From the NCBI RefSeq assembly GCF_001649575.2, contig NC_051433.1, forward strand, positions 6,573,883 through 6,637,882: a stretch of 64,000 bases of DNA. The letters run 5' to 3'. This document shows, piece after piece, positions 60,401 to 64,000 of this stretch. The first letter of the stretch is position 1; every line of letters begins with the position of its first letter. Under the pieces are notes generated by a model. That model saw only the letters and a list, made by a program, of their open reading frames with translations, was not told the origin of the DNA and ran no database searches. The position numbers and the translations under genes are program-made. The DNA comes from Kryptolebias marmoratus. Taxonomy: Eukaryota > Chordata > Actinopteri > Cyprinodontiformes > Rivulidae.

Positions 60401-61254
60401 CATGGTTGGCTTCTTGTTCTTTCGCTGCTTGTTCCAGATTTATTTCACATTATGAGGTGACTAAGACTGTGCAGCATATATTTTCAGCTCATCGTTTGCT
60501 TCCTTCTCAGCATCACATTCACAAGTCTAACAGCACTAGTAATGCTCTCGCTGGCACAAACATGCCCATTCAGTGCAGCAGGTGTGAGCAGTTTGCAGTC
60601 GTTTGGCATCAGAACAAGCCGATCACAGTAGATCTAAATATGACTGTCATTGATCATCACTGCATCCTCTTATTTTCATTTTATACAACAAACAAACAAA
60701 CAAATAGAACAGGTCATTTTGAACCATGGGATGCACGCTGCAGGCACTCAGAGTGATTGCAGAATTAGGGTGTCTGAGGTCTGTTGCCCCACCCACGATA
60801 AATAATCTGAAAATAAATAAGTTTTCATTTTGTTTGTTAACTTTTGGCTGTTTTCTTTTGGACATTGTTTGTTCAAATACTTTATATTCATAAGGATTTG
60901 TATTTTGAGTGTAAAACACTAACCGGATTTCACCCACTTTTTTATTTATTTATTTATTTTTTAGACAATTTAGCCTATTTATAGGTGCAATAGTCTTCCT
61001 GATATGCAATTTGGCTACCACAGGTAAAGATTTGATGCTAAATATCTGTTGCTTGTCTTTGAGAATCAGACGCTTTTGCCGTGGCAGTTGTTTACAAAAA
61101 CATAATCTGCTTTTTCTCTAAATGCATGCAGAATACCTCCTTTAAATCTGGGCAAACTGCATCAGGTTGACAGCTAAGTTCGAAGTTCATATGCCACTTT
61201 TGGAGGACTTAATTAATTAGACGGATACATATAATCCAAAATTGCTCCAATAAA
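57421..61254. other. Noncoding, no gene recognised
   Basis: Includes an (AAAAC)n tract near 57806-57833, a possible LTR 3' end at 59150-59212 (AATAAACTT ... TGCCATGACAG) and GT-rich simple sequence at 59955-60003. The 135-codon frame 60349-60756 shows no signal peptide, domain or splice context. Confidence 0.45.
57806..57833. repeat. (AAAAC)n simple repeat
   Basis: Several AAAAC units flanked by A-runs. Confidence 0.85.
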
Positions 61255-61318
61255 AAGTCAAGTCAAATTTATTTCTATAGCACTTTTCAGCAACAAGGCA
61301 GTTCCAAGTGCTTAACAC
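61255..61318 (+). repeat. Short dispersed repeat (AAGTCAAATTTATTT type)
   Basis: AAGTCAAGTCAAATTTATTT, CTATAGCACTTTTCAGCAAC and AAGGCAGTTCCAAGTGCTTA correspond to a short sequence I recognise from many teleost genomes. Boundaries and parent element unknown. Confidence 0.6.
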
Positions 61319-61972
61319 TGGTCAGACAAGGCCTAAGTTTAAAACCTACAATATGTGGATCCAAAAAGGCCCAGCAACAATGAGACTAACAGCTGGTCAA
61401 CACATAGCCTTCACTCATATTAACAGGAGTTCATTTTTACAGAAAAATAATCACCAGCAACCAGCATAACTGCTTGACTTAAACTTACTTTGACAGCTAC
61501 ATTAATGTTCAGCTGAGTCTGCACACCACGGAGACAGCTAAAGTTTAAATTTGATCACCTTGAGAGATTGAAGGCACTACTGTCAAGATCAGTCAGAAAA
61601 ATAAAAATAAAGTTGATAAAATAAACATGTGAGAACGAAAGACTCCACGGACCACCGAAGCAAGAAATATGAACATATCTATAGTTACACGAGTTCTGTA
61701 TGTCTTAGGCTTTAAAGCTGTTGACATGATTGAAATGAACAGAAAGTCAGCAGAAAGACAGAGAAGCACTATAACAACATCTGACAGAACTGTCAGGCTC
61801 AACTTTATGTTGCCAATAAATCTTGACAGCTTAGAAATTTACTAAACCGGAGATCTGTAGATGGTCAGATCTTTTAATGAAGTCCAGCCTGTTTCTTTCT
61901 TGATTTTTTTGATTTTTGAGAAGAGAAACTGAAAGCTGCAGAAACTTAATGGCACTGGAGCAATTTCAATGA

Positions 61973-61976
<4 letters not shown>

Positions 61977-62045
<69 letters not shown>
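61977..62045. repeat. (AT)n microsatellite, about 34 units
   Basis: Uninterrupted AT dinucleotides, self-complementary. Confidence 0.97.
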
Positions 62046-62048
<3 letters not shown>

Positions 62049-63489
62049 AGTCAGTGTAAAAAGCGGACATTTACAATTTCTATAGGAAGTGACAAATATT
62101 CTTACAAGTGCTTTAAAATGACTGCTGAAACAAACCTAAACAAGTTATCTTGAATTAAAGCAAAATATGCTTCTTATTGTCTGACAACTACTAATTAAAA
62201 GTGTTTAACTCAAACCACAAGTCAAATTTTATTGTTTTGGCAGATAAAAGTTTGATTTCAAGATTTTACATCTTATTTTCAATAGAATTGTCAAAGATAT
62301 CTGACAAAACCAGAGAGTTTAAATTATTAAATAAATTTAAAATAAATAAAAAAGTGTCCCTGTTCATTTGAAATGCTACAAATAGATATAGTGGTAAGGT
62401 TTCATTTCTCAATTAAAACTGAGGATATTTTCTTTTGAATTAGATAATTTCATCAAATTTACATTTGGTTTTTCACTGCGGGGCTTACAGTCACTAACAT
62501 TTCTCTAATTGGTGTAATTGATCCAAATTTTTAAGGAGGCATGTTCCACTTCAAAACATTGACTAACAAGTCTCTGGATTCTGATCAAAAATAGAAATCT
62601 TTCTTTAAACCTTCCAGTGTCTGTGGCTGTTCCCTCCTGACATGTATGATTTATCAGAGTAATTCAGAAGTGATGGTCACAGCGATAAAGTGGCACACAG
62701 ACACGTCTGAGCTGGGAAAAACAGGAAACAGAAAAAAAATAAAAAATAAAAATCTCTGCTGTGTCCAGGAGGCTCCACACTCAAAAAGTAGGAAGCCTTT
62801 AAAAAAAAAAGTGAACTGCATTTTAATCTCTTTCAAAATCTTTCCCTCTGGCACAGAAATCCTCTCCATGCTCTTTCCCCATCGTCTCTGCTTCACTGGG
62901 GCATATGATAGGAGAGGTTTCAGCAGTGTCCCAAGGTAGCCGATCTTTGAGAGATGACAGGCCACAAGTTCCATTTTTATTATGATTTATTCGAGCCAGC
63001 CAGTTTTCTGTAATGGAAATTCATTTGAATCAACGCCCTCTTTACTGAGACGGTCGGGTGCCGTACTGACCATCTGTAAAGGTGGGAGACGTGGAGACGG
63101 GGCCCATTTGGCAAAATGAAAGGAACCGTTCTTAATGCAAACATTCGCCAAGCATGAAGATGTGAAAATGGTTCTCAAGTACCATTTTTCAGGTTTGTGG
63201 GCTACTGTATATTCTTGTGCTCAGGAGAATGGGATTGTTTCAACCTTTAACACGTTTATGAACAGTTGAAATATTGATCAAAATCTCAGCATGATCCACT
63301 TTGTGACATTTTCATATTAAGTGTTATCATTTTAAAGCGTGACATTGTATCTGTGCATTTCCTCTTCTGTTACACGCCACACACAGAGCTCAAATCACAG
63401 AAATTCTCATCGTCCTTTGGTTTGTTAGTTTCCGTGGCAGGTTTTGTCAAGTTGAACTAACTTCCACAAGTCTTTGCTCTAGTTTTCAT
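62046..63489. promoter_or_regulatory. Noncoding; candidate conserved element at about 62880-63180
   Basis: Between 62880 and 63180 composition changes to balanced, non-repetitive sequence containing TTATTATGATTTATTCGAGC, GGAAATTCATTTGAATCAAC and CGGTCGGGTGCCGTACTGAC. No coding potential fits. The remainder is AT-rich. Conservation is a guess to be tested by alignment. Confidence 0.3.
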
Positions 63490-63812
63490 CTTTTGTATCT
63501 GTGCTGGTTTCACAGAGTTTGGCTCTCTGCTCCTGACACAACAGGTTTCAGTTTACTAATTACCAGACCTACATACCGTCACTCATTACCTCCGTATAGT
63601 CCCAAACTTTCAGCTTTTTGTCAGATCCTTGACCTAGTTTGTGTCGTGTATGTGGGGTGGAGGATTCACAAGGTTTTGCTGCATTTCTTAAATTAATGCT
63701 TTTGTTCTTCCTGCATGTTTTGTTTTACCAATAAAATGTTTATTTTCTTTTTCTGCCTGCAACTAGCTTGTAAACTGCATTTGGTTCCCTCTCAACACAC
63801 ACAAACCTGACA
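63490..63812 (+). mobile_element. Possible degraded LTR 3' part
   Basis: C/T-skewed stretch with an AATAAA (CCAATAAAATG at 63729-63739), then CTGCATTTGGTTCCCTCTC and a CA-rich end with CAAACCTGACAG, the order seen at the 3' end of teleost gypsy-type LTRs. No 5' end or target duplication was identified. Confidence 0.35.
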
Positions 63813-64000
63813 GATACTAATAAATTTACTAATTCATCCTGACTGCATCACATTCAGAAATCTAAAGCTAATGAGGAACTTACTCAGTGAAATTGTGGCT
63901 TTCTCAAAGACTAGATAATAACCCAGTTGAACGAGCAAAATAACACAAATACACCAGAGCAACTAGAAGCTACAATTGTTCCAACTTAGATATGTTGGAT
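63813..64000. other. Noncoding
   Basis: Nothing supported up to the window end. Confidence 0.4.

Noticed and set aside
60349..60756. 135-codon open frame
   Set aside because: No signal peptide, motif or family resemblance; average composition for noncoding DNA with few stops.
1..64000. CRISPR arrays, operons, insertion sequences or phage
   Set aside because: No regularly spaced direct repeats or compact gene strings; the window is vertebrate nuclear DNA.

Overview
This is a vertebrate genomic window, very probably from a teleost fish (perhaps a percomorph; the species cannot be fixed from sequence alone). It is AT-rich, has no bacterial-style gene packing, and carries GT-AG introns. Its repeats look like teleost families: a SINE-type element ending in an ATGG-type tail, a non-autonomous hAT element, a DNA-transposon end beginning CACTGAACAAAAATAT, a Ty3/gypsy-type solo LTR, Penelope-like fragments and long ATCC and TA microsatellites.

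Only one protein-coding gene is convincing. It is a multi-exon secreted lipocalin on the + strand between 53308 and about 55995, of the alpha-1-acid glycoprotein (orosomucoid) / fish saxitoxin- and tributyltin-binding protein type. Five exons splice cleanly and are followed by two alternative terminal exons. One (6a, stop at 55339-55341) gives a standard 194-residue lipocalin. The other (6b, stop at 55993-55995) gives a 237-residue form with a longer, aromatic-rich tail. Both supply a final cysteine in the region where the second lipocalin disulfide needs it. Exon 6a lies between two inverted-repeat arms of a foldback element.

From 1 to about 53200 I see no gene. This stretch is noncoding DNA with (i) at least nine copies or fragments, in both orientations, of a degraded repeat built from roughly 300-bp units; (ii) identifiable insertions: a hAT MITE with 8-bp target duplication nested in one of those copies, a 624-bp solo LTR with 5-bp duplication, a foldback hairpin with a duplication of about 14 bp, SINE pieces and long-TIR elements; (iii) microsatellites; and (iv) several low-repeat, motif-rich stretches that could be conserved noncoding regulatory elements, which only alignment could prove.

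Downstream of the gene (56155-64000) come a palindromic Penelope-like insertion broken by a 199-base assembly gap, LTR-like remnants on both strands, a long AT microsatellite and one more candidate conserved element. The other open reading frames in the window are short, and most of the longer ones overlap repeats or low-complexity sequence.
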